Notes: generated by a model not told the origin, from the letters alone. A stretch of 64,000 nt of DNA from an uncultured Bacteroidia bacterium (GCA_902762655.1 CACWOZ010000006.1:62001-126000), one strand, 5' to 3'. Counted from the stretch's first letter, positions 27,075 through 35,634 are shown. Made by a program: numbers and translations.

Positions 27075-27084
27075 GGTCAAAGAC

Positions 27085-27534
27085 TTACTCTGCGTTCTCG
27101 GCAATTACCTCGACATTGACATCGGCAACGATCTTCTTGTAGACCTTTACCTTGCCTTCGAATGTGCCGACTTCCTTGATTTCAGGAACGGTAACGTCTT
27201 TCTTGTCGACCTCGACACCGGCGGCAACGAGAGCCTCGGCTACCATGGCAGCAGTAACTGCGCCATAGAGTTTGCCGGTCTCGGCAACCTTGACGGTAAT
27301 CTTCACAGGGGTAGCGGCGATCTTGGCGGCCTTTGCCTCTGCGTCGGCAACAAGTTTGGCTTCCTTGTGGGCGCGCTGACGGACGGTCTCCTCGTACTGC
27401 TTGATGGCAGACTTGGTGCCGAGGGTAGCGAATCCCTGGGGAATCAGATAATTGAGAGCATATCCGCTCTTAACTTCCACGAGTTCTCCGGCCTCTCCGA
27501 GACCTACGACTTCTTTCTTGAGGATGATCTTCAT
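27085..27534 (-). CDS. rplI: 50S ribosomal protein L9
   Basis: 149 aa. The N-terminal L9 signature is clear (MKIILKKEVVGLGEAGELVEVKSGYALNYLIPQGFA, seen as consecutive family blocks), followed by the connecting helix and the C-terminal domain. It binds 23S rRNA at the base of the L1 stalk. It is the last gene of the rpsF-rpsR-rplI operon, 9 bp after rpsR. Confidence 0.98.
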   Translation of the reverse strand: MKIILKKEVVGLGEAGELVEVKSGYALNYLIPQGFATLGTKSAIKQYEETVRQRAHKEAKLVADAEAKAAKIAATPVKITVKVAETGKLYGAVTAAMVAEALVAAGVEVDKKDVTVPEIKEVGTFEGKVKVYKKIVADVNVEVIAENAE

Positions 27535-27543
27535 AGGACAGGA

Positions 27544-27810
27544 TTATTTAAGGAGGTCAGTAACATAAGGAAGCAGGGCGAGGCTGCGGGCGCGCTTGAC
27601 GGCCTGGGCAACCTTGCGCTGGAACTTGAGGGAAGTACCGGTGATGCGGCGGGGAAGAATCTTACCCTGCTCATTGAGGAACTTCTTCAGGAACTCAGGA
27701 TCCTTGTAATCTACATACTTGATGCCTGCCTTCTTGAAACGGCAGTATTTCTTCTTGCGAACCTCTACGGTAGGAGGGTTCAGATAGCGTACATTATCAT
27801 TCTGTGCCAT
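27544..27810 (-). CDS. rpsR: 30S ribosomal protein S18
   Basis: 88 aa, S18 family: [35 protein letters not shown] and [19 protein letters not shown] are all recognisable. It binds the small-subunit platform as a heterodimer with S6, whose gene lies 3 bp upstream. No ssb gene lies between rpsF and rpsR, as is normal in Bacteroidetes. Confidence 0.98.
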   Translation of the reverse strand: MAQNDNVRYLNPPTVEVRKKKYCRFKKAGIKYVDYKDPEFLKKFLNEQGKILPRRITGTSLKFQRKVAQAVKRARSLALLPYVTDLLK

Positions 27811-27813
27811 GGA

Positions 27814-28248
27814 TTAGTCCTCCTTGGTTTCTACAGGTTCAACATCATACTCGGTGACATCTTCCACCTCTTCTGCCTTGGGAGCCTCTGCTGCGGGAGC
27901 AGGAGCGTTCTTCTTGGCAGCCTTCATCTCGCGGCGATGCTCTGCATAAGCGACAGCATCTTTGTCGAGAGCGACGGTGAGGAAGCGAAGGATCCTTTCG
28001 TCACGCTTGTACTGGATTTCGAGATTTGCTACGAATTCGGGCTCAGCCTTGAATTCGATCAGGTAATAGAAACCTGATGTCTTATGCTGGATGGGATAAG
28101 CCAACTGCTTCAGACCCCAATCCTCTTCGTACACGATTTCTCCACCATTGCTCTTGATGAAGTCGGTGTACTTGGCAACCGCTTCCTTCATCTGGGCGTC
28201 AGACAAAACGGGAGTTGCAATGAAAACGGTTTCGTACTGTTTTAACAT
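27814..28248 (-). CDS. rpsF: 30S ribosomal protein S6
   Basis: 144 aa. The S6 ferredoxin-like domain occupies residues 1-100 (MLKQYETVFIATPVLSD, GLKQLAYPIQHKTSGFYYL, DERILRFLTVALDKDA). An extended alanine/proline and acidic tail (about 105-144) resembles the tails of other Bacteroidetes S6 proteins. First gene of the operon, with its own promoter and a hairpin in the leader. Confidence 0.98.
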   Translation of the reverse strand: MLKQYETVFIATPVLSDAQMKEAVAKYTDFIKSNGGEIVYEEDWGLKQLAYPIQHKTSGFYYLIEFKAEPEFVANLEIQYKRDERILRFLTVALDKDAVAYAEHRREMKAAKKNAPAPAAEAPKAEEVEDVTEYDVEPVETKED

Positions 28249-28274
28249 TTTGATTAATAATTAGTTATAAATAA

Positions 28275-28303
28275 AGCCCTTAAGGGAGTTTCCCAAAAGG
28301 GCT
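28275..28303 (-). promoter_or_regulatory. Leader hairpin upstream of rpsF
   Basis: On the minus strand the leader starts with an outer stem AGCCCTT/AAGGGCT enclosing an inner GGGAAACTCCC hairpin, just after the -7 box. Many phyla regulate rpsF through an S6:S18-binding leader. The CCG element of that motif is not obvious here, so a regulatory role is only possible. Confidence 0.5.
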
Positions 28304-28304
28304 G

Positions 28305-28335
28305 CAAATATAGGAAATTTTGCTCAGAATTGCAA
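28305..28335 (-). promoter_or_regulatory. rpsF promoter
   Basis: Minus strand TTG (28333-28335), 20 bp, TATATTTG (28305-28312), a good Bacteroidetes match. The -33 end touches the stop codon of the lipocalin-like gene upstream. The leader is about 50 nt. Confidence 0.75.
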
Positions 28336-29223
28336 TTATTTCTTCTTAGTCAGCGTTACTTCTGGCAAATAAAGTTTGCCATTTTCAATGTATATGTAAA
28401 TGGTGCGATCATATTCGGAATCGTAACTGAACCAATTATCCGTCTCGAAAGTAACAGGATCCACATCGACATATATATATTCATTCTTCTGGGTCTCTCG
28501 GTTATACTGTATGAACTTGAAAGAATTATAAGACATTTTCTCGTTGAGAGTGAGGACATTTCCCTTCAGAGACCATGTACCGGTATCCTTGCGGACAGAT
28601 AGACCGCACTCGGCTTCTTCCTGGGGCCATACGCTGTAATATGAAAATCCGTCATTTGTAAAGATATAGCGGTCGACTACACCATTTTCATACTTGTTTT
28701 CCCAGGTTCCAATCAGATCGGAAGACTTGAACTTGAAATCGGCTCCTTCTTTGAAAACGAGCAAGGGTTCCCCCTCATTGCCGCGGAAATGATCGGAATT
28801 ATCAATCAGGAAATCGCCTGACCATCTCCAATATGCAATTCCGTCACCGCTACTGACCACCGTCACCTTGCGGGGGCCTTCCCACTGTTGATCGCTCAAA
28901 GGCCTTTCGACCAATTCCTTGGTGTTGTAATCCTCCTCGTAGAACTTCTTGGGAGTCATGGTGATGACGTTGCCCGATACGGAATACGAGCCCGTATCCT
29001 TCAGCCTGCCGCTGGCGCCGATCCACATCCACTCGTAACTGCCGTCCTTTTTAAAGGTCGCGTCAAAATAGTGGTACTCATCGCCCCTGAACTGCCAGGT
29101 TCCGACGATACTGTTATCTCCTTCACCATTGCCGGGGCCATCGTTGTTTTTTTCACATGAAACGATCGAGAAAGCCGCAAGGGCAGCAATAGTAATTGCC
29201 AGAATGCTAAGAATCTTTTTCAT
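28336..29223 (-). CDS. Lipocalin-like lipoprotein of unknown function
   Basis: A 295-aa lipoprotein (MKKILSILAITIAALAAFSIVSC). Two similar beta-rich halves each begin with a lipocalin-like IVGTWQF / LIGTWENKY strand and contain a TGSYSVSGNVITM / TGTWSLKGNVLTL strand, so it looks like a tandem pair of lipocalin-like barrels. No ligand can be predicted. It stands alone between nrdG and rpsF, with a promoter embedded in an inverted repeat. Confidence 0.7.
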   Translation of the reverse strand: MKKILSILAITIAALAAFSIVSCEKNNDGPGNGEGDNSIVGTWQFRGDEYHYFDATFKKDGSYEWMWIGASGRLKDTGSYSVSGNVITMTPKKFYEEDYNTKELVERPLSDQQWEGPRKVTVVSSGDGIAYWRWSGDFLIDNSDHFRGNEGEPLLVFKEGADFKFKSSDLIGTWENKYENGVVDRYIFTNDGFSYYSVWPQEEAECGLSVRKDTGTWSLKGNVLTLNEKMSYNSFKFIQYNRETQKNEYIYVDVDPVTFETDNWFSYDSEYDRTIYIYIENGKLYLPEVTLTKKK

Positions 29224-29229
29224 TACGAT

Positions 29230-29278
29230 AAACTGTTGGTTTTCGCAAATGTACGCATTGCGCGTGCGCCAACAGTTT
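29230..29278 (-). promoter_or_regulatory. Promoter inside an inverted repeat, candidate operator
   Basis: AAACTGTTGG (29230-29239) and CCAACAGTTT (29269-29278) are perfect 10-bp complements. The minus-strand -7 box TACATTTG (29246-29253) sits between them. The arrangement could be an operator or a long hairpin at the 5' end of the lipocalin-like gene. Confidence 0.55.
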
Positions 29279-29313
29279 CGTTTCGTAAAAATATCCTTTC
29301 AATTCGTACGCAG

Positions 29314-29784
29314 TCAGACATTGGGGTCTATCCCCTTGCGCCAGAAACGGAAGGTTATGTCTTCTTTGTGATAATACAGACGCTGGTTGGTGGTTCGTTC
29401 GTTCAGGGGGCCGCATTCGGGACGGTATGGGCCGACCTTCACATAGTCGAAGGCGTCCCAGATGGCGGGCTCGACATCTTCGCGGCCGGAGTACAGCGCA
29501 ATCTCCATCACGGGATGAGCGGTACGGATGTGTCCGGCAAGGGAAAGAAGCGCCTCAGGGTCGCGCCCCTCCCCCAGAAAAAGGAAACAGTTCACTCCGA
29601 AATTGTCGGCTATAAGAGCATCCACGACCGCAGGCGTCAGTTCCTCACCAATGTCAAGTTTCAGAAACGGGGAATGGCATCCTACGCAATTTCCCCGGCA
29701 GTTGCTGATATCGACTGCCAGGGAAACACGGTCCGGAATCTCCTCAAGGACCACGGACGTCATTTTAGGCACGTACTTGATCAT
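29314..29784 (-). CDS. nrdG: Anaerobic ribonucleoside-triphosphate reductase activating protein
   Basis: A 156-aa radical-SAM activase. The cluster motif is CRGNCVGC (CxxxCxxC) near residue 30, followed by FLGEGRDPEALLSLA and YVKVGPYRPECG. It generates the glycyl radical on NrdD using SAM and a reduced [4Fe-4S] cluster. It follows nrdD by 82 bp, which hold a large hairpin. Size and order are typical for Bacteroidales. Confidence 0.94.
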   Translation of the reverse strand: MIKYVPKMTSVVLEEIPDRVSLAVDISNCRGNCVGCHSPFLKLDIGEELTPAVVDALIADNFGVNCFLFLGEGRDPEALLSLAGHIRTAHPVMEIALYSGREDVEPAIWDAFDYVKVGPYRPECGPLNERTTNQRLYYHKEDITFRFWRKGIDPNV

Positions 29785-29795
29785 ATTGTTTCGGT

Positions 29796-29857
29796 GGAGA
29801 AGGCAATGCCCGCAGCGACACTTTTTTTCAGTGAGCTGCGGGCCTTTTGCCTTCTCC
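29796..29857 (-). promoter_or_regulatory. Large intercistronic hairpin between nrdD and nrdG
   Basis: Arms of 11 bp (GGAGAAGGCAA, 29796-29806, with 29847-29857) and 9 bp (GCCCGCAGC, 29808-29816, with 29835-29843) stack with a small asymmetric bulge. The apical part (CACTG...AGTG) may extend it. It starts 10 nt after the nrdD stop and could act as a partial terminator or stabiliser lowering nrdG relative to nrdD. Confidence 0.7.
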
Positions 29858-29866
29858 GCAGTGAAT

Positions 29867-32053
29867 CTATTTTTCAGTGTAATACCTGTGGAAAGCCTCC
29901 TCCTGACGCATTTCGCTGAACGAAGAAATCCTCTTCAGATAACCGATGACGCGGGTGAGGTAGTCTAGATTCTTGCTGCCGCACTTGGGGCACACAGTAA
30001 GGGTATCCTTGCTGATGTATCCGCAGTCGTTGCAGACGGTGTTGCGGCAGTTGAAGGTGAAGTAGTTGGTGCCGTAGTGGGCTGCTGTATTCAGCAACTG
30101 CCTGTACTGCTCCTTGCTCAGGTGCTCGGCGATGTTCATGTGAAGGGCTGAACCGCCGTCGAGATACTTCACGTACTCCTCGCCGTGCAACTTGAACTTA
30201 TCGATCATGCTCAGGCTGTCATCCTCAGGGTTGTAGAAATAGGAGGAATACATGTTATGCTTGGGAGATACGAAGTACCCGTCCTTGCGGTCCCAGTTGT
30301 AGTTCTTGCCGGAGAGGTTCTCGCCGGGAACGAACTCGGTGTTGAACATTGCATCCTTGGTGCGGTCCTTACGGTTGCTCTTGTTGATGGTCTCGAGCAG
30401 ATTGTTCACGAACTCCTTGTACTCGTCGTTGGGAGATATCTCCAGTCCGAGGAACTCGGCGGCATCGGTCAGACCGTTCACGCCGACGGTGAGATACTGA
30501 CGCTTCATGTCGATGAAACCGGCACGGTAGACATCTAGCATCTCGGCCTTGAGGAAGTCCTTGATAATCTCGTTGAAAGCGATCTGATACTTGTGCACGC
30601 GCTCCGTCTCAGCTGTGATAGCGTTGCTGATGTACTTATAAAGGACTTTCTTGTCGTAGTTACCCTGCTCAAGCGGCTTACCCATTTCAAGGTCTATACG
30701 TTTCTCCTTCTTGAAGTAATCACGGGCAGCATCCTGGATCAGACGGTTAAGGTTGATGGTCATCACAGACTTCGATCCGGTGGATACGGAAGCGGTACCC
30801 ATGGAATACTGGTGAGTGTTGTGATTGTGCTCTTCGTCCGAATTGTCGAGGTCCTTCAGGGAATTGCGCAGACGGCAGCAGCTGGAGAGGCTGTCGGGAC
30901 TGTTGGACAGATAGCAGAAGAAACTGTGTCCCTTGCTCCACATCTCTGCGGTGAAATCCGCATAATCCTTGTCGGCGAAATCGTCGCCTCCGTCGGTAAG
31001 CAGGGCCATGGTCTCGACAGGGAAGGTGAGGATGTATTTGTTGCGCTCTTCATTGAACCAGTTCATGAAGTGCTTCTGGAGCCAGTCGAGGGTCTCCCAC
31101 TTGGCAGGAGTGCCATCCGGGAAACGGAAGTCGCCGAACACGCCCTCGAAGTAAGGTTTGTCGAAATAACCGATGTTCCAGAACACTGTCTGGTAGCCGC
31201 GGTTACCGGCAGGCATGTTCATGGAGTGGACGACCTGCTGGAAGCAGTTGTCGATAACCTTGGTGAGGGTACGCTGCTTTGCATTATTCTCCACCACCTC
31301 GTCGAGACGGGACAGGTAGTCATCGCCATAGTCCTTGCGGATGAAATAATCGAGATAGATGAGGAACTCGGGAGTCGCCACCGCTCCCATGAACTGTGAC
31401 GAGATGGAATACACCAGGTTGATGAACTCTCCGCAGAAGCTCTTGAGGTCGGTGGGTGCCACGGATACTCCACCAAGTTCGCGCAGGCCGCTCACCAGGA
31501 AAGGATACATGGTGATAGCCACGCAGTAAGGATAACCGGGTGTGCCGCTCTCGTCGTGTTTGTAGAGCACATGGGATTCCAGGTCCTTTATATATTGCTC
31601 GGCAAGAGCGGAACCATAGAGGTTCTTGATCTTGTCCTGCATGATATAGCGGTTCTGCTTGATATTATTCTCCTTATAGAGTTCCTGGCCGAGCGTCACG
31701 ATGTTCTTCCGGGTGACGTTGGCATTGGCGTCGAACTTGGATCCGGTAGCAGCATTGGAAGCCTTGATATAATCCTTGATGAAGTCCCTCTTCTTGCGGA
31801 GGTCCTTACCATCATCGAATTTCTGGATATACTCCAGTGCGGCCTTTTTGTTAATGGACATCAGGGAGTCGACCACCTGGCGGCGGATCTCCTGACTCGT
31901 CATGTTGTTGTAAATATAAAGGTTGTCGGTAATGGATACCACGACCTCTTCGGGGCAGCGCTGGCCCGTAGATTTATAGGTCTGGCGAATACCTTTCTTC
32001 AATTTCTCAAGATCGAACTCCTCAACGGTTCCATTTGTTTTCCTAACGTCCAT
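29867..32053 (-). CDS. nrdD: Anaerobic (class III) ribonucleoside-triphosphate reductase
   Basis: 728 aa. It has an N-terminal ATP-cone (about 1-90), the ten-stranded barrel (with SLSSCCRLRN and the SMGTASVSTGSKSVMTINLNRL region as family blocks), a C-terminal zinc site (CNDCGY and CPKCG) and the glycyl-radical motif RVIGYL with G704. It reduces ribonucleotides to deoxyribonucleotides under anaerobiosis after activation by NrdG. The presence of class III RNR marks an anaerobic lifestyle. Its 5' leader contains a small ORF and a hairpin followed by a U-run. Confidence 0.97.
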   Translation of the reverse strand: MDVRKTNGTVEEFDLEKLKKGIRQTYKSTGQRCPEEVVVSITDNLYIYNNMTSQEIRRQVVDSLMSINKKAALEYIQKFDDGKDLRKKRDFIKDYIKASNAATGSKFDANANVTRKNIVTLGQELYKENNIKQNRYIMQDKIKNLYGSALAEQYIKDLESHVLYKHDESGTPGYPYCVAITMYPFLVSGLRELGGVSVAPTDLKSFCGEFINLVYSISSQFMGAVATPEFLIYLDYFIRKDYGDDYLSRLDEVVENNAKQRTLTKVIDNCFQQVVHSMNMPAGNRGYQTVFWNIGYFDKPYFEGVFGDFRFPDGTPAKWETLDWLQKHFMNWFNEERNKYILTFPVETMALLTDGGDDFADKDYADFTAEMWSKGHSFFCYLSNSPDSLSSCCRLRNSLKDLDNSDEEHNHNTHQYSMGTASVSTGSKSVMTINLNRLIQDAARDYFKKEKRIDLEMGKPLEQGNYDKKVLYKYISNAITAETERVHKYQIAFNEIIKDFLKAEMLDVYRAGFIDMKRQYLTVGVNGLTDAAEFLGLEISPNDEYKEFVNNLLETINKSNRKDRTKDAMFNTEFVPGENLSGKNYNWDRKDGYFVSPKHNMYSSYFYNPEDDSLSMIDKFKLHGEEYVKYLDGGSALHMNIAEHLSKEQYRQLLNTAAHYGTNYFTFNCRNTVCNDCGYISKDTLTVCPKCGSKNLDYLTRVIGYLKRISSFSEMRQEEAFHRYYTEK

Positions 32054-32065
32054 AATATCAATAGG

Positions 32066-32143
32066 TTATAAGGTTTTATCAATTAATATTGTCCTGGTCT
32101 GGGGCAAAAAATTCCGAGTTGCTGTCACAACCCGAATCATCAT
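32066..32143 (-). CDS. Possible 25-codon leader ORF upstream of nrdD
   Basis: An ATG-to-TAA reading frame encoding MMIRVVTATRNFLPQTRTIL and five more residues lies wholly within the nrdD leader and ends 12 nt before the nrdD ATG. An AGGA-like sequence precedes it. Its codons overlap the hairpin at 32111-32137, the layout of a translation-coupled attenuator. Whether it is translated cannot be judged from one sequence. Confidence 0.35.
   Translation of the reverse strand: MMIRVVTATRNFLPQTRTILIDKTL
32106..32137 (-). terminator. Candidate attenuator hairpin in the nrdD leader
   Basis: On the minus strand ATTCGGGTTG pairs with CAACTCGGAAT (one G-U pair, one bulged G), followed at once by a run of six T. 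This looks like an intrinsic terminator placed between the nrdD promoter and the nrdD start, so it could allow conditional read-through. Confidence 0.5.
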
Positions 32144-32163
32144 TTTAGCGTCCTTTTCGCAAA

Positions 32164-32195
32164 CAAAGTTACAAAAAGAGGATGCACTTTGTCAA
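32164..32195 (-). promoter_or_regulatory. nrdD promoter
   Basis: Minus strand TTGAC (32191-32195) and TAACTTTG (32164-32171) with 19 bp between. The -33 element lies in the loop of the pepD terminator. The leader to nrdD is about 105 nt. Confidence 0.7.
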
Positions 32196-32204
32196 TGCAT
32201 CCTC
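32173..32204 (-). terminator. Intrinsic terminator after pepD
   Basis: A perfect 9-bp stem (GAGGATGCA with TGCATCCTC, arms 32178-32186 and 32196-32204) with a 9-nt loop is followed on the minus strand by five T. It lies 38 bp after the pepD stop. Confidence 0.85.
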
Positions 32205-32241
32205 AGGAAAAGTTATCAACAGTTAACTAACAACCGTGTTC

Positions 32242-33693
32242 CTATCGCACTGGAACAGCCTCCAGCACGGCAACGAGGAAATCCCATGCCTTCTGGACGG
32301 AAGGGATGAAACAACGCTCGTCGGGTGAATGAGGACTCTTCAGGGTAGGACCGAAGGAGATCATGTCGAGGCCAGGGTATATGCCGCCGATGATGCCGCA
32401 TTCGAGGCCGGCGTGTATTGCCATGACCTCGGGTTCCTTACCGTACAGCTTCTTGTAGGATTCCTTCATCACCTTGAGAATCTGGCTCTTGTCGTCCGGC
32501 GCCCATCCGGAATAGCCCCCCACGAAACGGGTAGAAATGCCGGCATTGTTCAGTACGGCAGCTATCTTGCGGGAGAGGGCGACCTTGGCACTGTCGATGA
32601 AGCTGCGCATGAGTGTAACCACGGAAACCTTGCCGTCGGCAATCTTCACGATTGCGAGGTTGTTGGAAGTCTCCACCGTGCCTGGCATGGTCTGCGACAT
32701 GCGCTCCACTCCGTCGGGGCAGGCAAGCACGGCGTTCACCAGCTTGCGAGCCTCATCTTCCTTAACATAGCCTTTGCGGACATCGGTTGGAACGAAGAGA
32801 ATCTTCATATCCGGGTCGGTATGGCGGAATTCGTCAAAAATCTCGCGGCCGGCCTTTTTTACAACGCGTGCAACCTTTGCAGGATCCTTCACATAAAGCA
32901 GGGCTTCGGCCTCGCGGGGGATAGCGTTCCGCATGTTTCCGCCTGCAAACTCGACCAGTTTGGAGTCGGTCTTGGCAAGGATCTGGTCCACAAGGCGGGC
33001 GGCGATGCGGTTGGCATTGGCACGGCATAGGATGATATCCATGCCGGAATGACCTCCCTGGCAGCCCTTAATCTGCAATGAATAAGCCTCATAGCCCTTT
33101 GGACGGCGCACCTTGGTGTACCGGCCGGAGCCCTCGGTATCCAAGCCTCCGGCGCAGCCCACATAGAGTTCGCCCTCGGTCTCGGAATCGAGATTGATGA
33201 GTATCTCACCTTTGAGGACGCCTGGCTGGAGTTTGTTCGCTCCGGTCATGCCGGTTTCCTCGTCGTAGGTAATCAGGACCTCCACGGGACCGTGCTTGAG
33301 GTCTTTGCTCTCGGCAACGGCCATCGCCATGGCAACGCCCATGCCGTCATCGGCACCGAGGGTCGTGCCCTTGGCCTTGACCCACTCCCCGTCGATCCAG
33401 GTTTCAATGGGATCGGTCAGGAAGTCGTGTTCCACATCTCCTCTCTTCTGGGGGACCATATCCATATGGCCCTGGAGGATGACGGTCTTGCGGTTCTCGT
33501 AACCCGGGGTTGCGGGAACCTTCATTATAACATTTCCGGTAGCGTCTGCGAATGTTTCCACTCCATGCTTCTTCCCCCAGTCAAGAAGGAATGCGCGCAC
33601 TTTTTCCTCATGCTTCGAGGGACGCGGCTGACGTGTAAGTTGGTAGAAATTGTTCCAGACGTGTGCGGGTTTCAAATCACGAATATCAGACAT
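32242..33693 (-). CDS. pepD: Aminoacyl-histidine dipeptidase (M20 family)
   Basis: 483 aa, M20C metallopeptidase. Metal-ligand motifs are in order: LQGHMDMVPQ, TTLGADDGMGVAMAM, TYDEETGMTGA, NLDSETEGELYVGCAGG and the C-terminal HAGLECGIIGG. It hydrolyses dipeptides in the cytoplasm, classically Xaa-His. It is the third gene of lpxL-DUF4831-pepD (11-bp gap) and lies opposite a peptide transporter gene, so the divergent region may serve peptide uptake and use. Confidence 0.94.
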   Translation of the reverse strand: MSDIRDLKPAHVWNNFYQLTRQPRPSKHEEKVRAFLLDWGKKHGVETFADATGNVIMKVPATPGYENRKTVILQGHMDMVPQKRGDVEHDFLTDPIETWIDGEWVKAKGTTLGADDGMGVAMAMAVAESKDLKHGPVEVLITYDEETGMTGANKLQPGVLKGEILINLDSETEGELYVGCAGGLDTEGSGRYTKVRRPKGYEAYSLQIKGCQGGHSGMDIILCRANANRIAARLVDQILAKTDSKLVEFAGGNMRNAIPREAEALLYVKDPAKVARVVKKAGREIFDEFRHTDPDMKILFVPTDVRKGYVKEDEARKLVNAVLACPDGVERMSQTMPGTVETSNNLAIVKIADGKVSVVTLMRSFIDSAKVALSRKIAAVLNNAGISTRFVGGYSGWAPDDKSQILKVMKESYKKLYGKEPEVMAIHAGLECGIIGGIYPGLDMISFGPTLKSPHSPDERCFIPSVQKAWDFLVAVLEAVPVR

Positions 33694-33704
33694 AGTATTA
33701 TCGT

Positions 33705-34700
33705 TTATTTGGTTTTAAGTATCGGGTATGCGGCGATGATGCCGAGCTGATAGACCGGCACGCGGGTTTGCAGGAGGGTGGAAATACCATCGGTAAGACG
33801 CACGTTGCAGATGGCCGGAATACGGTAGTTGATTACCTGCACAGGTTTGGCCTTGCTGTCAAGTGCAGGGGCTGGTGCCACGTCCTCGACCGTAAGCTGC
33901 ACGAAATAAGGTTTCCCGGACACATTGTCTGCAGGCACGAGGCCTTCCTCGTCGGACATGCGGAAGGCGACATAGGTCTGATTCTTATTCGAAGCAGGAA
34001 TCACCTCGAAGGAAGCGGACTGGGAGCCATATTCACTATAGCCGGTGAAGAGGGTAAGATAGTCCTGCTCGAGTTTATTCAAGGCGTCGATTGTAGCCTT
34101 CATAGCCTCGCCGCTGTAAGTCGCATCGGTATCCCCCACAAGGATCTTGTACTTGTTCTCGCGTATTTCGAATATCTTGTCGGCTACTTCCTTTGCCTTG
34201 ACCTCGGTGGTTTTCTCTACAATCACCTGCTGGCGGACTGCATGATTGTCGGCATTATAAAGGGTGCTGGTCCGCTCTGTCAGATTGGATGGGATACCTT
34301 TGTCGGAGAAGCCCGTACCCTTCCCTACCGGATACTTCCAGCCCTTGTCCGGGGTGTATGCCCCGGCGGGACCGGAAACCAGTCCCTGACTTGTCAGTTG
34401 CAGATATACCGCCTGGCTCTGGGCATTCACCTGATATGTAAAGCGCTGGCTCTGGTCGGCCTCTACGGCGGGCACCATCTTGACCGAGGTCACGGTGTAG
34501 GTTACCCTGTCGTACAACTCGGCATTGATGCCCAGATACTTCTGAGCGTAGCGGGCGTAAGGCCCTGCAAAGAAACTTTCCTTCTGCGCATCCACGTTGA
34601 AGACCAGCACGGTCTGTGGCATGGAATACGACACGCTGCTCTGGGCCCTCCCCGCCAGGGAAAGCAGCAGCGCAGCGGCTATGACAAGATACTTTTTCAT
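33705..34700 (-). CDS. DUF4831 family secreted protein
   Basis: 331 aa from the ATG at 34698-34700, where a signal peptide starts (MKKYLVIAAALLLSLAGRAQS); a 54-residue in-frame extension runs back into the acyltransferase gene and is rejected. The body matches the Bacteroidetes DUF4831 type (YARKYLGI-like AQKYLGINAELYDRVTY, NKYKILVGDTDATYSGEAM, VINYRIPAICNVRL). Function unknown; probably periplasmic. It is separated by 1 bp from the lipid A acyltransferase gene, which hints at an envelope role. Confidence 0.8.
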   Translation of the reverse strand: MKKYLVIAAALLLSLAGRAQSSVSYSMPQTVLVFNVDAQKESFFAGPYARYAQKYLGINAELYDRVTYTVTSVKMVPAVEADQSQRFTYQVNAQSQAVYLQLTSQGLVSGPAGAYTPDKGWKYPVGKGTGFSDKGIPSNLTERTSTLYNADNHAVRQQVIVEKTTEVKAKEVADKIFEIRENKYKILVGDTDATYSGEAMKATIDALNKLEQDYLTLFTGYSEYGSQSASFEVIPASNKNQTYVAFRMSDEEGLVPADNVSGKPYFVQLTVEDVAPAPALDSKAKPVQVINYRIPAICNVRLTDGISTLLQTRVPVYQLGIIAAYPILKTK

Positions 34701-34701
34701 A

Positions 34702-35634
34702 CTATTTCCAACGTTTGTGAGTCCAGAGATAGTTCCAAGGCTGTTCCTTGATATCCTTCTCCAACTCTGCGTAATACATTTCCATGATGCGCTCGGGAGT
34801 AAAATCCGCCGCATTGCCGCAGATCGGCACGAACTCCACGCTATAGCGCCCGGGCCCGGCATCTTTCCAGCGGAGATAACTCACGCTCATGCCGAACTTG
34901 TTGGCAAGGGCCGCCCCGCCGGTCATAGCCATGGTTTCCTGATTCAGGAACCTGCCCACATTATGTTTGGTGGCAATGCCGTACGGATACTGGTCCGTAG
35001 GAAAGATATAGACAAACTTCTCCTTCCGGTGGGTGATGGCGAAGCGGAACACCTCGGTGGCTTCCAGATAGCCGTTGAAACCTGTGTCCTTGATAGAGTT
35101 GCAGCGGTTGTCCGCAATTACACGGTCCCAAAGCCTGCTCTTCAGACGGCGGTACACCACTCCGATTTCGGAAAAGTCTGATGCAAGGGGGACATCCGCT
35201 TTGTGATTGTAACTGAACCATCCCCCGAGCAATTCCCAGTTTCCGGCATGACTTGTGAGCACCATCATGTTGGTGCTGTTGGCATACACCTCGTTGAAAG
35301 TCTCCGGGTTGACTATATCCACAATGCCGGAATCGTTCAGGCGCTTACGCCCGGGGGCGTTCTTGCAGCCTCCGAACCAGATAGCTTCGGCCATAAGGCG
35401 TCCGAGATGATCGTAACACTGCCTGGAAAGGGCCTGCAACTGCTTGTATTTGAGCTCGGGAAAACTGCGTGCGAGGTTGATCATTACCACATCCCTGCGA
35501 TAGTGCACGACAACCCTCAGGAACCACGAAAAAAAGCGGCCCCATCCCAGATGGAATCTGAGAGGCAGACGCGCGATAAGCCCGAGAAACGACTCAACCA
35601 GCACTACACCTATAGATTTCTTTTCCTGTTCCAT
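34702..35634 (-). CDS. Lipid A biosynthesis lauroyl/myristoyl acyltransferase (LpxL/HtrB type)
   Basis: 310 aa from the ATG at 35632-35634 (MEQEKKSIGVV); TTG codons just upstream are less likely. The LABLAT acyltransferase family is shown by the catalytic HX4E in TSHAGNWELLG, an N-terminal membrane-associated stretch (VESFLGLIARLP), and the late YTWTHKRWK-like ending NYLWTHKRWK. It adds a secondary acyl chain to lipid A at the inner membrane. First gene of lpxL-DUF4831-pepD. Confidence 0.9.
   Translation of the reverse strand: MEQEKKSIGVVLVESFLGLIARLPLRFHLGWGRFFSWFLRVVVHYRRDVVMINLARSFPELKYKQLQALSRQCYDHLGRLMAEAIWFGGCKNAPGRKRLNDSGIVDIVNPETFNEVYANSTNMMVLTSHAGNWELLGGWFSYNHKADVPLASDFSEIGVVYRRLKSRLWDRVIADNRCNSIKDTGFNGYLEATEVFRFAITHRKEKFVYIFPTDQYPYGIATKHNVGRFLNQETMAMTGGAALANKFGMSVSYLRWKDAGPGRYSVEFVPICGNAADFTPERIMEMYYAELEKDIKEQPWNYLWTHKRWK

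Noticed and set aside
28249-28303. Classical S6:S18-binding rpsF leader motif
   Set aside because: A hairpin is present but the conserved CCG feature of that motif was not found, so only a generic leader hairpin is reported.
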